A stretch of DNA of 13,471 nucleotides from an uncultured Eubacteriales bacterium. GTDB taxonomy: Bacteria > Bacillota > Clostridia > Christensenellales > Borkfalkiaceae. The stretch covers positions 1-13,471 of the forward strand of contig CACXDQ010000093.1 in assembly GCA_902766475.1 (NCBI GenBank), read 5' to 3'. The position numbers were made by a program, and so were the translations under genes. Every line of letters begins with the position of its first letter. Position 1 is the first letter of the stretch. This document shows, one piece after another, positions 1-8,200 of this stretch. The notes under the pieces are model-generated. The model made no database searches and was not told the DNA's origin. It worked only from the letters and a program-made list of their open reading frames with translations.

Positions 1-606
1 CCGTCGTCGACGTGGGCGATAATAGACTATTTCTGCGAGCCTAAGCAAGCGTATTATCAGATGAAAAGGAGCAATGCGCCGATTCTATTCACGTTCGTTT
101 TAAGGGCTGACGGAAAGACGCACCTCGTCATAATAAACGATACGACGAAAAAGGTTTTCGGCAATCTCACATACGGCGTAAAGAGCTTGGACGGCGAGGT
201 TTTATGCGCCTATCCGCTTGCGTTTTCGGTGGAAGATAATGGCATTTTCGATATTGAAACGCCGCTTACGGCAGACAGAGAAAACAGTTATTTCTTCATC
301 GACGCCGACGCCGCCGAACAGAAGTTCACCCGTGTTTACTCGCAGAAAATGTGGAGCGACTGCTCGTTTAAAAAGGGCGGCTACACCTATACCGTCGAAA
401 AAGAGGAAGGCGGCTTGAAAGTTACGATAAGCGCAACTACTTTCGTTAAGGGGCTTACGCTCTCTATTCCCGACAATTATAAATACGCCTATACCGACAA
501 CTATTTCGATTTGGAGGCGGGCGAGCAAAAGACGGTGTTTATCGGCGGCGCAAGCGACGAAAAAGCCCTCAAAGTTACCGATTTTTCCGATTTTTTAAAT
601 AAATGA
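1..606 (+). CDS. GH2 beta-mannosidase-like glycoside hydrolase, C-terminal fragment (5' end outside window)
   Basis: The frame is open from base 1 to the TGA at 604-606, giving about 201 codons, so the ATG at 61 is an internal Met and not the start. The first residues read WAIIDYFCEPKQAYYQMKR. This matches the end of the catalytic TIM barrel in GH2 beta-mannosidases, where W-x-DYF-x-PK-x-YY-x-KR-x-x-AP leads into the C-terminal beta-sandwich domains. Near the C terminus, DNYFDLEAGEQKTV matches the DNYFDL-x-PGE-x-x-x-V motif of the terminal mannosidase Ig-like domain. The family cleaves non-reducing beta-mannosyl residues from mannan- or N-glycan-derived oligosaccharides. The catalytic acid/base and nucleophile lie upstream and cannot be checked. 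No signal peptide can be judged. The gene is followed by a strong terminator and so is not in the same transcript as the transporter operon. A different GH2 specificity is possible; assignment to the beta-mannosidase branch is moderately firm. Confidence 0.82.
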   Translation, partial: PSSTWAIIDYFCEPKQAYYQMKRSNAPILFTFVLRADGKTHLVIINDTTKKVFGNLTYGVKSLDGEVLCAYPLAFSVEDNGIFDIETPLTADRENSYFFIDADAAEQKFTRVYSQKMWSDCSFKKGGYTYTVEKEEGGLKVTISATTFVKGLTLSIPDNYKYAYTDNYFDLEAGEQKTVFIGGASDEKALKVTDFSDFLNK

Positions 607-627
607 TAATATATTACACATAATAAC

Positions 628-665
628 TGCGCCCCGAAAGCTGCAAGCTTTCGGGGCGCATTTTT
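628..665 (+). terminator. Rho-independent terminator after the GH2 gene
   Basis: A perfect 15-bp stem (628-642 paired with 646-660, TGCGCCCCGAAAGCT and its complement) with a 3-nt loop is followed directly by TTTTT at 661-665, 22 bases after the GH2 stop. This is a textbook intrinsic terminator on the plus strand. The regulator on the other strand stops 37 bases away. Read leftward the same stem is followed by GTTATTATG, which has only a scattered U tract, so it may also stop the regulator transcript but less well. Confidence 0.93.
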
Positions 666-696
666 AAACTTTCAAGGAGCATTGAACTGTTGACCG

Positions 697-1587
697 TTAT
701 TTACTTTTTGCCGATTTCGTGGCGGAATAGAACGACGGATAAACGCCGAAGTGAGATTTGAACGCTCTGCTGAAATTGTAAGGCGAAGTGTAATTGAGCT
801 TTTCGGCAACGGCGGACGACTTCATCCCTCCCGACAAAAGCTCTTTGGCGTATTCCATCTTCTTGTTCAATAGGTATGAGTGAAGGGATATGTGATAGAA
901 ATTTTTAAATTCTTTCAAAACGCTGTTGTACGGATGCCCGACGTAGCTCGCCACCTCGTTCACGGAGGCAATACTGCAAAAGTTGACGTCTATAAACAGA
1001 CGGGCTTCGTTGGCGATAGAGTCTTGCGAAGTGACGTGTTCGGTTTTCCCCGTAACGCAGCTGACGATAGAGGCAAGAATTTTGGTTATTATTGCGTCGA
1101 TAAACGCCGTGCCTAAAACGCTCGGCGTTACGGTTTCCTGCATCACCCTCGTTATGCACGACAAAAATTCCGTTTCCATTTCGGGCATGTACGCCTTTTT
1201 GACCTTCGCCCTTCCTTTAAGGAGCATATTGTAAAGCTCTCTGTAAGGCGACTCTCCCTTTATGTTGAAGGCAATCGTCAGAAATCTGCAAGCTCTGTTC
1301 CCCGTCAGCTTATGAGTGTCCTTTTTAAATATAAAGAATATCTCTTTGCCGTTTACGAGTATCGGCGAGTCGTCCGTGTAGGCGGTAAGCTCGTCGTTGC
1401 ACACGAACGTGAACTCTATATCGCAGACCTGAACGTGCGGACTGATTAAAAACTTACTGCTGTTATAAGTGTCCGCAACCTGTAAGATCTCGTAGTTTTG
1501 CGTTGAGATCGGCTTTCCGAGCGCAAGCGTCGAATAGTCGTAAAAGTGCTGTTCGTAGTTATACGAATTAGTATATTTTTCTATCAT
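697..1587 (-). CDS. AraC/XylS-family transcriptional regulator
   Basis: This 296-aa protein has the C-terminal AraC-type DNA-binding domain at about residues 193-290. It contains two helix-turn-helix units: SVNEVASYVGHPYNSVLKEF near 208, and AVAEKLNYTSPYNFSRAFKS followed by HFGVYPSFY near 260-287. The second carries the family signature (A-x-x-x-x-Y-x-x-P-x-x-FSRAFK-x-x-FG-x-x-P). The N-terminal part of about 180 residues is beta-rich and fits a cupin-like ligand-binding arm (for example ISPHVQVCDIEFTFVCNDEL), but the ligand cannot be read from it. The gene is divergent from the solute-binding protein gene across 171 bp. That is the usual arrangement for a local activator of a sugar-uptake operon, so it probably controls 1759 onward and possibly itself. 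The ATG at 1585-1587 has no clear Shine-Dalgarno upstream, and a good -10 box ends only 6 bp before it, so the message may be leaderless. No downstream ATG, GTG or TTG is better placed within the first 35 codons. Confidence 0.92.
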   Translation of the reverse strand: MIEKYTNSYNYEQHFYDYSTLALGKPISTQNYEILQVADTYNSSKFLISPHVQVCDIEFTFVCNDELTAYTDDSPILVNGKEIFFIFKKDTHKLTGNRACRFLTIAFNIKGESPYRELYNMLLKGRAKVKKAYMPEMETEFLSCITRVMQETVTPSVLGTAFIDAIITKILASIVSCVTGKTEHVTSQDSIANEARLFIDVNFCSIASVNEVASYVGHPYNSVLKEFKNFYHISLHSYLLNKKMEYAKELLSGGMKSSAVAEKLNYTSPYNFSRAFKSHFGVYPSFYSATKSAKSK

Positions 1588-1593
1588 AAGTAT

Positions 1594-1622
1594 ATTTTAT
1601 CACATTTTTTCGGGTTATGCAA
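1594..1622 (-). promoter_or_regulatory. Predicted leftward promoter of the AraC-type gene
   Basis: Read on the minus strand, TTGCAT (1617-1622) and TAAAAT (1594-1599) are separated by exactly 17 bp, a good sigma-A-type match. Only 6 bp lie between the -10 box and the ATG at 1587, so the predicted transcription start falls at or next to the start codon. The -35 box is part of a tandem 7-bp repeat (see 1616-1629). Confidence 0.55.
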
Positions 1623-1629
1623 TATGCAA
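1616..1629. repeat. Tandem 7-bp repeat overlapping the regulator -35 box
   Basis: TATGCAA occurs twice in immediate tandem (1616-1622 and 1623-1629; TTGCATA twice on the minus strand). One copy contains the -35 box of the leftward promoter. It could be a site for autoregulation or for another repressor. It could also be chance in AT-rich intergenic DNA. Confidence 0.45.
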
Positions 1630-1656
1630 CGTCAATTTTTTAACAACATTAAAAAA

Positions 1657-1696
1657 ATGATATTTTCGAACGGGTGATATGATATTTACAAATGAG
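1657..1696 (+). promoter_or_regulatory. Candidate AraC-type operator: two direct half-sites spaced by 22 bp
   Basis: Bases 1657-1674 and 1679-1696 form a direct repeat matching at 14 of 18 positions. Both copies start with ATGATATTT. The starts are 22 bp apart, about two helical turns, so both copies lie on the same DNA face. The downstream copy covers the -35 hexamer TTTACA (1685-1690) of the rightward promoter. AraC-family activators typically bind two direct half-sites about 21 bp apart, with the proximal one touching -35 to contact RNA polymerase. The geometry therefore predicts activation of the transporter operon by the divergent regulator. The pattern is seen in the sequence; the binding is inferred. 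Confidence 0.68.
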
Positions 1697-1713
1697 GCTA
1701 TAAATTGTAAAAT
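1685..1713 (+). promoter_or_regulatory. Predicted sigma-A-type promoter of the transporter/surface operon
   Basis: TTTACA (1685-1690), a 17-bp spacer and TAAAAT (1708-1713) give a near-consensus promoter, with transcription expected to start near 1720. The leader of about 40 nt ends in the GAGGAG ribosome binding site (1747-1752), 6 nt before the ATG at 1759. No riboswitch-sized structure fits in this short leader; only a 4-bp stem (CCGA 1731-1734 with TCGG 1741-1744) is visible. Confidence 0.7.
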
Positions 1714-1758
1714 TAAAGAAAAAAAATAAACCGATATTTTTCGGATGAGGAGTGTAAA

Positions 1759-3444
1759 ATGAAAAAGACTATCAAAAGACTTATTTCACTTGTAATTGCG
1801 GCTTCCGTTCCCCTTGCCGTTGCGTCTTGCGGCGGCGGCGGAAACAATAACGGCGGCGGTGCAAAAGAAGATCCGTCGAAATTGAACATCCACGTCTACA
1901 ACTATGACGGCGGCTACGGATCCGATTGGCTTCAAGAGCTTATGGACGGCTATGCCGAGCTTCATAAAGACACCGTTTACGAGGGCGGCAAAGTCGGCGT
2001 AAACTTCATACCCAGCAACACCAAAAAGTTGGTTTCCGAGGGCGAAATGAGAGCCGACAAGACCAACGACATATTCTTCCTCGAAGGCATTTTGTACGAT
2101 CAGTACAGAAATTCGGGCTTGTTCGCCGATATGACTTCCGCCGTTACTTCCGACAACCCCTACGAAAAGGGCACGACGATAGAGAGCAGGCTCACTGCCG
2201 AACAAAAGGCGTTCTACGGCGTGAACGAGGGCGGCGAAACGCACTACTACGCCCTTCCTCACTATTCCGGCTATTACGGGATAATCTACAACGTAGCTCT
2301 CTTTGAGAAGAAGGGATATTTCTTCGCTAAAAACCCGACGGGAAGCGAAATTGCGGATAAATTCGTATCCAAATCGAACACGGAGAGAAGCGCCGGCCCC
2401 GACGGAGCGGAAGGCACTTTCGACGACGGACTTCCCGCAACTTACGAAGAGTTTTACGATCTCTGCAAATATATAGTTTACAATCAGCAGATACCTTTCG
2501 TCTGGACGGGTAAATTCTACGAGCTTCACCTCATGAATCTTTACAGAAACCTCGTCGCAAACTATGAGGGCGTCGACAAAATGATGCTCAACTACACGTT
2601 GGACGGCGTGGCGGACGATCTCGGAACGGTCGATAACGGCGGTAATTTTGTTCCCGACGGCTCCGCAACGACTGTAACCGCTCAGAACGGCTATGAGCTT
2701 TCACGTCAGGCGGGCAAGTTCTACGCAATGGAATTCATGAAACGCATAATCAGCGAAGAGAAGTGGAAAAACGCCGAAGCTTTCGGCATAACCTTCACTC
2801 ACATGGACGCTCAGGCGAGATTTTTGAAATCGTGGGCGGGGCAGTCTACCGAAACGGCGATGCTCATCGACGGAAGCTGGTGGGAAAACGAAGCGTCGCA
2901 GACTTTCAGCGACCTTGAAAAATCTGTCGGAGAAGAGTATTCCAAACAGAATACCAATTACGCATGGATGCCCCTTCCCAAGGCAAACGCAAGCAAAATA
3001 GGCGACGACAACGTGCTTTTCGACCACCTCAACGCCGCTTGCTTTGTAAACGCTAAATCTACGAACAAGGAAGTTGCGCTCGACTTTATTCAGTACGCCA
3101 ACACGAGAGAATCTCTCGTTAAATTTACCAAGTCCACAAACACGGTAAAGGCGCTCGATTATACTTTGACGGACGAAGAAATAGCCGGTCTTACCCCCTA
3201 CGGCAAGAGCATGGTTACCTTCAAACAAGCTGAAAATACCAAAGTTATCTATCCCTATGCGAGAAACGCCACTTACGTCAACAGTCAGGCGGCGTTCACC
3301 GACGTCGATCAGTTCTTCAAGTGGACTTCGGCTAATAAGTCTATCGTAAAGGAATTTGCCGAAAACAGAAATTCGACCGTAAAGACTTGCTTTGACGGAC
3401 TTTACACTTACAGAAAGAGCGTCTGGAAAGGCATTGCGAAATAA
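1759..3444 (+). CDS. Extracellular sugar-binding lipoprotein of a CUT1 ABC transporter
   Basis: This 561-aa protein begins with a lipoprotein signal peptide (MKKTIKRLISL then a hydrophobic run) and lipobox VASC with Cys24 as the lipidation site. A Gly/Asn-rich tether GGGGNNNGGG follows. The remainder looks like a family-1 solute-binding protein (COG1653 type), for example LNIHVYNYDGGYGSDWLQEL at the start of lobe 1, YYALPHYSGYYGIIYNVALF in the first crossover region, and TAMLIDGSWW and WMPLPKA later on. Its role would be to capture an oligosaccharide at the outer face of the membrane and pass it to the two permeases that follow. At 561 aa it is longer than the common 400-450 aa of this family. 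Part of the excess is an acidic loop DGAEGTFDDG (residues 215-224) resembling calcium-binding loops. The start is well supported by GAGGAG with 6-nt spacing. It is the first gene of the operon. The substrate is unknown, with mannose-containing oligosaccharides only a contextual guess. Confidence 0.93.
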   Translation: MKKTIKRLISLVIAASVPLAVASCGGGGNNNGGGAKEDPSKLNIHVYNYDGGYGSDWLQELMDGYAELHKDTVYEGGKVGVNFIPSNTKKLVSEGEMRADKTNDIFFLEGILYDQYRNSGLFADMTSAVTSDNPYEKGTTIESRLTAEQKAFYGVNEGGETHYYALPHYSGYYGIIYNVALFEKKGYFFAKNPTGSEIADKFVSKSNTERSAGPDGAEGTFDDGLPATYEEFYDLCKYIVYNQQIPFVWTGKFYELHLMNLYRNLVANYEGVDKMMLNYTLDGVADDLGTVDNGGNFVPDGSATTVTAQNGYELSRQAGKFYAMEFMKRIISEEKWKNAEAFGITFTHMDAQARFLKSWAGQSTETAMLIDGSWWENEASQTFSDLEKSVGEEYSKQNTNYAWMPLPKANASKIGDDNVLFDHLNAACFVNAKSTNKEVALDFIQYANTRESLVKFTKSTNTVKALDYTLTDEEIAGLTPYGKSMVTFKQAENTKVIYPYARNATYVNSQAAFTDVDQFFKWTSANKSIVKEFAENRNSTVKTCFDGLYTYRKSVWKGIAK

Positions 3445-3457
3445 CACGGTTTAATTA

Positions 3458-3492
3458 TTGCGCACGGCGTGCCTTATTTGCGCCGTGCGCAA
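3458..3492 (+). promoter_or_regulatory. Intercistronic mRNA hairpin between binding-protein and permease genes
   Basis: TTGCGCACGGCG (3458-3469) and its exact complement (3481-3492) form a perfect 12-bp GC-rich stem with an 11-nt loop, 13 bases after the binding-protein stop. It is followed by A's, not U's, so it is not an intrinsic terminator. In transporter operons such hairpins commonly protect the 3' end of the binding-protein message and so raise it over the permeases; that role here is inferred. The stem also covers the GTG at 3469, which argues against that codon as a start. Confidence 0.72.
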
Positions 3493-3504
3493 AAAAAGGA
3501 TAAA

Positions 3505-4392
3505 ATGCTTAAAAAGAGTTTACAGTTTTACATCATAATTTTAATATGGCCGGTACTTCAATTTGCGGTGTTTTATATCGGCGTAAACTTCAATTCGTTC
3601 TTGTTGGCGTTTCAGAATATCGACACCTACAACAACGTTACGACGTTTACGTTCGACAATATAACTAACGCCTTCAACTTGATAACGACCGATCCGGCGA
3701 TGGGAGAAACGATAACCAATTCTCTCATATCCTACGGCTTGTCGCTCGTAAACGGCATTCCGCTCGGCTTGCTTTTCGCATATTATATCTTCAAAAAATG
3801 GCCGCTTGCGGGCAGTTTCAGGGTAATTTTGTTCTTGCCCTCGATACTTCCCGTCATCGTCTCCGTTACGATATATATGTATTTTGTCGAAAACGCCCTC
3901 GAATTCGTCTTGAAGGAGTATTTCGGCAAAACCACGCCGCTCGGCTTTTTGAGCAACCCCGACACACGTTTCGGGGCAGTGCTTTTCTTTGCTATATTCA
4001 CCGGTTTCGGCACGTCGGTGCTGATGTACACAAACAAGATGAACAGCATCGATCCCGAAATTTTAGAGGCGGGCAAGCTCGACGGCGCTTCGGGCTTTAA
4101 AGAATTCTGGTATATCGTCCTTCCCCTCACTTACCCCACGCTCACGATCTTCTTATATACGGGTATAATCACGATATTCACGAGTCAGCTAAACCTCTAT
4201 TCTTTTTACAGTTCACGTTCGTCTATTCAGACGATAGGTTATTTCCTCTACGTTTCAACGCAGAGGGCGCAGGGCAACGTTTCGCTCTATCCCGCCGTTG
4301 CGGCTTACGGGCTTATCTTTACTTGCGTCGCCGTGCCTTTGACGTTTATCGTCAAATTTCTGCTCGAAAAATTCGGGCCGTCGGAGGATTGA
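3505..4392 (+). CDS. CUT1 ABC transporter permease (MalF/UgpA type)
   Basis: This 295-aa integral membrane protein, counted from the ATG at 3505, has about six hydrophobic segments, beginning with FYIIILIWPVLQFAVFYIGV. It has the binding-protein-dependent transport inner-membrane domain with the cytoplasmic EAA loop EAGKLDGASGFKEFWYIVLP from residue 188, which docks the ATPase. I chose ATG 3505 over the in-frame GTG at 3469. The GTG lies in the stem of the 3458-3492 hairpin and would add only a charged stretch (RRAQKKDK), whereas ATG 3505 has AAAGGA just upstream (4-nt gap) and leads straight into the first membrane segment. It pairs with the second permease 4 bases downstream to form the channel. 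No ATPase gene is present in the window; CUT1 systems of Bacillota often share one encoded elsewhere (MsmK/MsiK type). Confidence 0.93.
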   Translation: MLKKSLQFYIIILIWPVLQFAVFYIGVNFNSFLLAFQNIDTYNNVTTFTFDNITNAFNLITTDPAMGETITNSLISYGLSLVNGIPLGLLFAYYIFKKWPLAGSFRVILFLPSILPVIVSVTIYMYFVENALEFVLKEYFGKTTPLGFLSNPDTRFGAVLFFAIFTGFGTSVLMYTNKMNSIDPEILEAGKLDGASGFKEFWYIVLPLTYPTLTIFLYTGIITIFTSQLNLYSFYSSRSSIQTIGYFLYVSTQRAQGNVSLYPAVAAYGLIFTCVAVPLTFIVKFLLEKFGPSED

Positions 4393-4396
4393 CGGT

Positions 4397-5278
4397 ATGA
4401 ATAATTTAAAGATGAAAAAAGGGCGCAGCGTCATAACCTATATAATGTTAGTTATTCTCGCCGCATATGCGATTGCGCTTATAGGCGTTCTTCTGTGGGC
4501 GATAATGACTTCGTTTAAGAGCCTCGACGATTTCAGGGCGAACCCGACGTTTTTGCCGAAAGTTTTTTCGTGGAATTACGGGATAGTTTACAACGCATAT
4601 TCCATACAAGTGCTTTTTAACGACGAACTCTATTACGTCGGAATGCTTGAAATGTATTTCAATTCCGTGGCGTATGCGCTCGGCGGGGCGTTTTTCCAGA
4701 CGATGGTAACGTGCATAACGGCTTACGTCTGCGCAAGATACCCATTCCGCTTTTCAAAAGTTTTACATTCAATAGTAATAGTTACGATGATAATACCCGT
4801 CGTCGGCAACCTCGTTTCGGAAATACAGGTGGCGACGGCGCTCGGGCTTACCTATCACATTTGGGGAACGTGGATAATGAAAGCCAACTTCATGGGGCTT
4901 TATTTCCTCGTGTTTTACGAATTTTCAAAATCGCTTTCCCCCTCGTATTTCGAGGCGGCGAGGATAGACGGCGCAAACGACTGGCATATATTGCTCCGCA
5001 TCGCCCTTCCCCTTCTTCGCAACCTCATATTGACGGTAATGCTCATAAACTTTATCGCCTACTGGAACGATTATCAGATACCTCTAATCTATATCCCCAA
5101 CAAGCCGACGATCTCTTACGGAATGTACTATTTCTCGTTCGGAAGGACGGATAACGAACTTGCCGGCGTGCCTATGTACATGGCGGCGGCGATACTCGTC
5201 GTCGTGCCGGTAATAGCGGTTTTCCTTTGTTTCCATAAAAAATTGCTCGGCAATCTCACAGTCGGAGGAGTTAAATGA
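4397..5278 (+). CDS. CUT1 ABC transporter permease (MalG/UgpE type)
   Basis: This 293-aa membrane protein has a short basic N terminus (MNNLKMKKGRS), a first membrane segment (VILAAYAIALIGVLLWAIM) followed by the typical SFKSLDDF periplasm-facing start, and further hydrophobic segments. Its EAA loop is a good match to the family: EAARIDGANDWHILLRIALP from residue 186. The C terminus NLTVGGVK is the usual end of MalG-type permeases. It starts 4 nt after the preceding stop with GGAGG at 4383-4387. Its own stop overlaps the next gene's first ATG as ATGA, so this gene and the surface protein are probably translationally coupled. It is the second half of the sugar channel with 3505-4392. Confidence 0.94.
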   Translation: MNNLKMKKGRSVITYIMLVILAAYAIALIGVLLWAIMTSFKSLDDFRANPTFLPKVFSWNYGIVYNAYSIQVLFNDELYYVGMLEMYFNSVAYALGGAFFQTMVTCITAYVCARYPFRFSKVLHSIVIVTMIIPVVGNLVSEIQVATALGLTYHIWGTWIMKANFMGLYFLVFYEFSKSLSPSYFEAARIDGANDWHILLRIALPLLRNLILTVMLINFIAYWNDYQIPLIYIPNKPTISYGMYYFSFGRTDNELAGVPMYMAAAILVVVPVIAVFLCFHKKLLGNLTVGGVK

Positions 5279-8200
5279 CAATGAAAAATAAACTTGCAAA
5301 AAACAGCATAAAAGCGGCGGTTTTAGCGGCGACGATAACGGCTGCGGCGGCGGTTTTAGCGGCTTTCGGCGGCGAATATTCAGCACGTGCCGACGTAGTT
5401 TGGCAAAACGCCGAAATTGCCGAAAATTACGTTTACGGCGAAGAATTTATCGTTCCCGAACGCTCTTTTAAGATAGGAAATAACGATTATAATGCGACGG
5501 CTACCGTAGTCTATCCCGACGGCGGAGCTACAAAGTCGAAAGTGGTAAAGCTCGACGAGGTCGGAAAATGGACGGTCGTGTATTCGGCGGAAGTCGGCGG
5601 CAAGGTTTACGCCGACAGCGTTGAATTCAACGTGAACGGCAACGCCTACACCATGAAAAACGACCTGTCTTCCGCAATTTACGGCAGATATACAAATTAC
5701 GGCGCAGACAGCGAGGGGCTTAAAGTAAGGCTCGCCATGAACGACGAGATAACCTTTGAAAAGGTGCTTGACGCAAGCGAGATAACTTCGGGCAACGTCC
5801 TCGTAAGCGGTTTCGTTTCGCCCGACAGACAGGGCAATGCCGACTTCAACAGACTTATTTTCAAGCTCACGGATATCGAGGACGAATCGAACTACGTCTA
5901 CTTTGAGATAAACCGTTGGAAGCTCTCCGACGTAAACGGACTGAATATGTCCTATATCTTAGCTTGCGGCGACGGTCAGACCCCCGAAGCTTATAACCCC
6001 AACACGGGCGAACTTCACGTCAACAACGGCATAGGCTATGCCTTTTCTCACTCTTTCGTCGCACAGAAAAACGACGAGAGGATAAACGGTTGGTCGGGGC
6101 CGTCGGTGGATATTGAGCCCGACAGATACACGTTCAACATTACGTTCGACAATTCGAGTAAAGCGGTATTTATAAACAACATTCCCGTAATAGACCTCGA
6201 CGACGCTAAGTATTTCGGCAATTTCTGGTACGGTTTCAAGAGCGGAAAAGTCAAGTTTTCCGCAAGCGCAAAGGGGTATAACTCAGCCACGGCAAACTTT
6301 GTTTTGACCGAGGTTTTCGGAATAGATTTAAAGAGTACGGTCGTCGTCGACAATAAAGCACCCGAAATCAACGTGGATAACGGTTACGACGAAATGCCCG
6401 AGGCGATAATCGGCAAGGCATATCCCGTTCCGTCCGCTACGGCGAAAGACGACGTTTCGGGCGTTTGCGACGTATCGGTAGGCGTTTATTACAATTACGC
6501 TTCGTCGTCGCCCGTTGCCGTAACCGCTGAAAACGGCAAATTTACCCCCGAAAGGCAAGGCGTTTATTCGATAGTTTATACGGCGAAAGACAGATCCGGA
6601 AACACGGCGAGGGAGATATTGAACGTCCACGCCGGAAACGAGGTCGAACAGCTTAAAGCCGAAGTTCCGAATGAAAACGAGCTAAGCGTTAAAGCCGGGC
6701 TTAAATATATAGTCAATGCACCCATAATTACGGGCGGAAGCGGAAACAAGGTCTGGTCGGCGACCGCAAAGTGCGGCAAGACCGAACTCGACGCAACCGA
6801 CGGCTTTATTCCGGAGACAGCGGGCGTATGGCGCATAACCTACTCTGTAAACGATTACGCCGGCAGCGAGGTTTCGGTAAAATACGATATGGAAGTCAAG
6901 GCGAACGACGTTCCCGTTCTTCCCGAAAATATACCCGTGCCGAGCGTCATGATCTCGGGAAGCGAATACACTTTCCCCGAAATTTTCGGAAAGGACTATT
7001 CTTCGGGCAAGAGAGAAGATAAACTTGCGGAAGTCGTTATTACTAACATTGACGGCGAGGAGATAGCGGCGTTTAGGTCGGGCGAAAAATTCGCCTATGA
7101 CAAGTCGGGCGAAATTTTCGCCGTGTATAAATGCGGCGATGCAGAGAGCGAAAAGGTTTTGATAACAGTCGTCGATCCGTGGAGAGCGGATATAGGCGAC
7201 AGATTGAACTTCGGCGAGTTTTTCGTGGGCGAAGGCTTTTCGACGGAGGTCGACGACGACGGCGTGTGGATAACCGCAGAGAGGGAGGGCAACGTTACAT
7301 GGCGCTTTTTGAATGCTCAGATAGCCGACGGCGTTTCGGTAGTGTTCGCACCCGATTTAAACAATATAGGTTACAGCGGAATAGGTATTACGTTCATCGA
7401 CGGCGAAAACCCGTTCAATAAATTCACCATAAGATTTGACGACGTAAAGACCAAGACTAACGTTTCGGTCGGCGGAAACACGTTCGCTTTCAGTAAACTT
7501 TTCAGTTCCGAGATAGACAACAGATTTAAGGTTTCGTTCTCGGGCGGCAAGCTCTTCGTCGACGGAACTACAATAAACGTAAACGTAAACGACTTCGGCG
7601 AGCAGTTCGGCGGCTTCACGGGCGAAAAGGTCTACGTCGACTTCACGACGTATAATACCAAGGTCGGCGGAAGGTATCGCATAGCTTCGATGACGGGCTT
7701 TTCTTTCAATAGCTATCCCTACGACAACGGCAAGCCCGTGTTCTCCTACAAGGGCAATTACGGCGGAACTTACGAGAGAAATTCGACCTACACCGTCTGC
7801 GCCGCCGTGGCGATGGATTCGCTTTGCCCCGACGTTTCGGCAACGGTTACGGTGAGAAACCCGAACGGCGATATAGTGACGGATATAAGCGGCGTTTATC
7901 TCGATAACGTCGACGCTTCAAAAGAATACAAAATAAGGCTTACGGAATTCGGTCAGTACAGAGTTCTGTATAAGGCGGAAGAATTGAATTGGTCCGGCAA
8001 CAGCGCTACGACGAGCGTCGTCGTAAACGTTCTCGACACCGTTGCGCCCGAAATAACCGTCTCTTCGCCGAAGACGGCGGCAAAAGTAGGCGATATTGTC
8101 GTTTTGCCGAAAATAATTGTTTCCGACGACAATTCGTCGGCTGAAAATATCACCGTTTCGAAATTCGTCGTCAGCCCCGACGGAAAACTTTCGCAAGTGT

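Noticed and set aside
61..63. ATG 61 as the start of a 181-aa protein
   Set aside because: The reading frame is open upstream to base 1 and those residues continue the GH2 beta-mannosidase pattern, so this is an internal Met.
607..696. Small gene between the GH2 gene and the regulator
   Set aside because: The 90 bases hold the terminator and an AGGAG followed by no start codon leading to a reasonable frame; nothing else is supported.
1714..1758. Riboswitch or attenuator in the operon leader
   Set aside because: Only about 40 nt lie between the predicted transcription start and the ATG, with just a 4-bp stem; there is no room for a known aptamer or a terminator.
1831..1860. GGC-rich microsatellite-like tract after the lipobox
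   Set aside because: It encodes the Gly/Asn tether typical of lipoproteins and is interrupted by AAC codons; it does not need a separate repeat explanation.
1786..2529. Long antisense open frame (247 aa) inside the binding-protein gene, and similar ones at 2701-3447 and 8213-8956
   Set aside because: They lie opposite confidently assigned genes, show no recognisable family, and arise from the strand's codon bias, which leaves few stops in the opposite frames.
3458..3492. Intrinsic terminator between binding protein and permease
   Set aside because: The stem is perfect but is followed by a run of A's on the plus strand and by no U tract in either direction.
3469..3504. GTG start at 3469 for the first permease
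   Set aside because: It lies in the stem of a 12-bp hairpin, has no usable ribosome binding site, and adds a basic stretch not expected before the first membrane segment; ATG 3505 has AAAGGA upstream.
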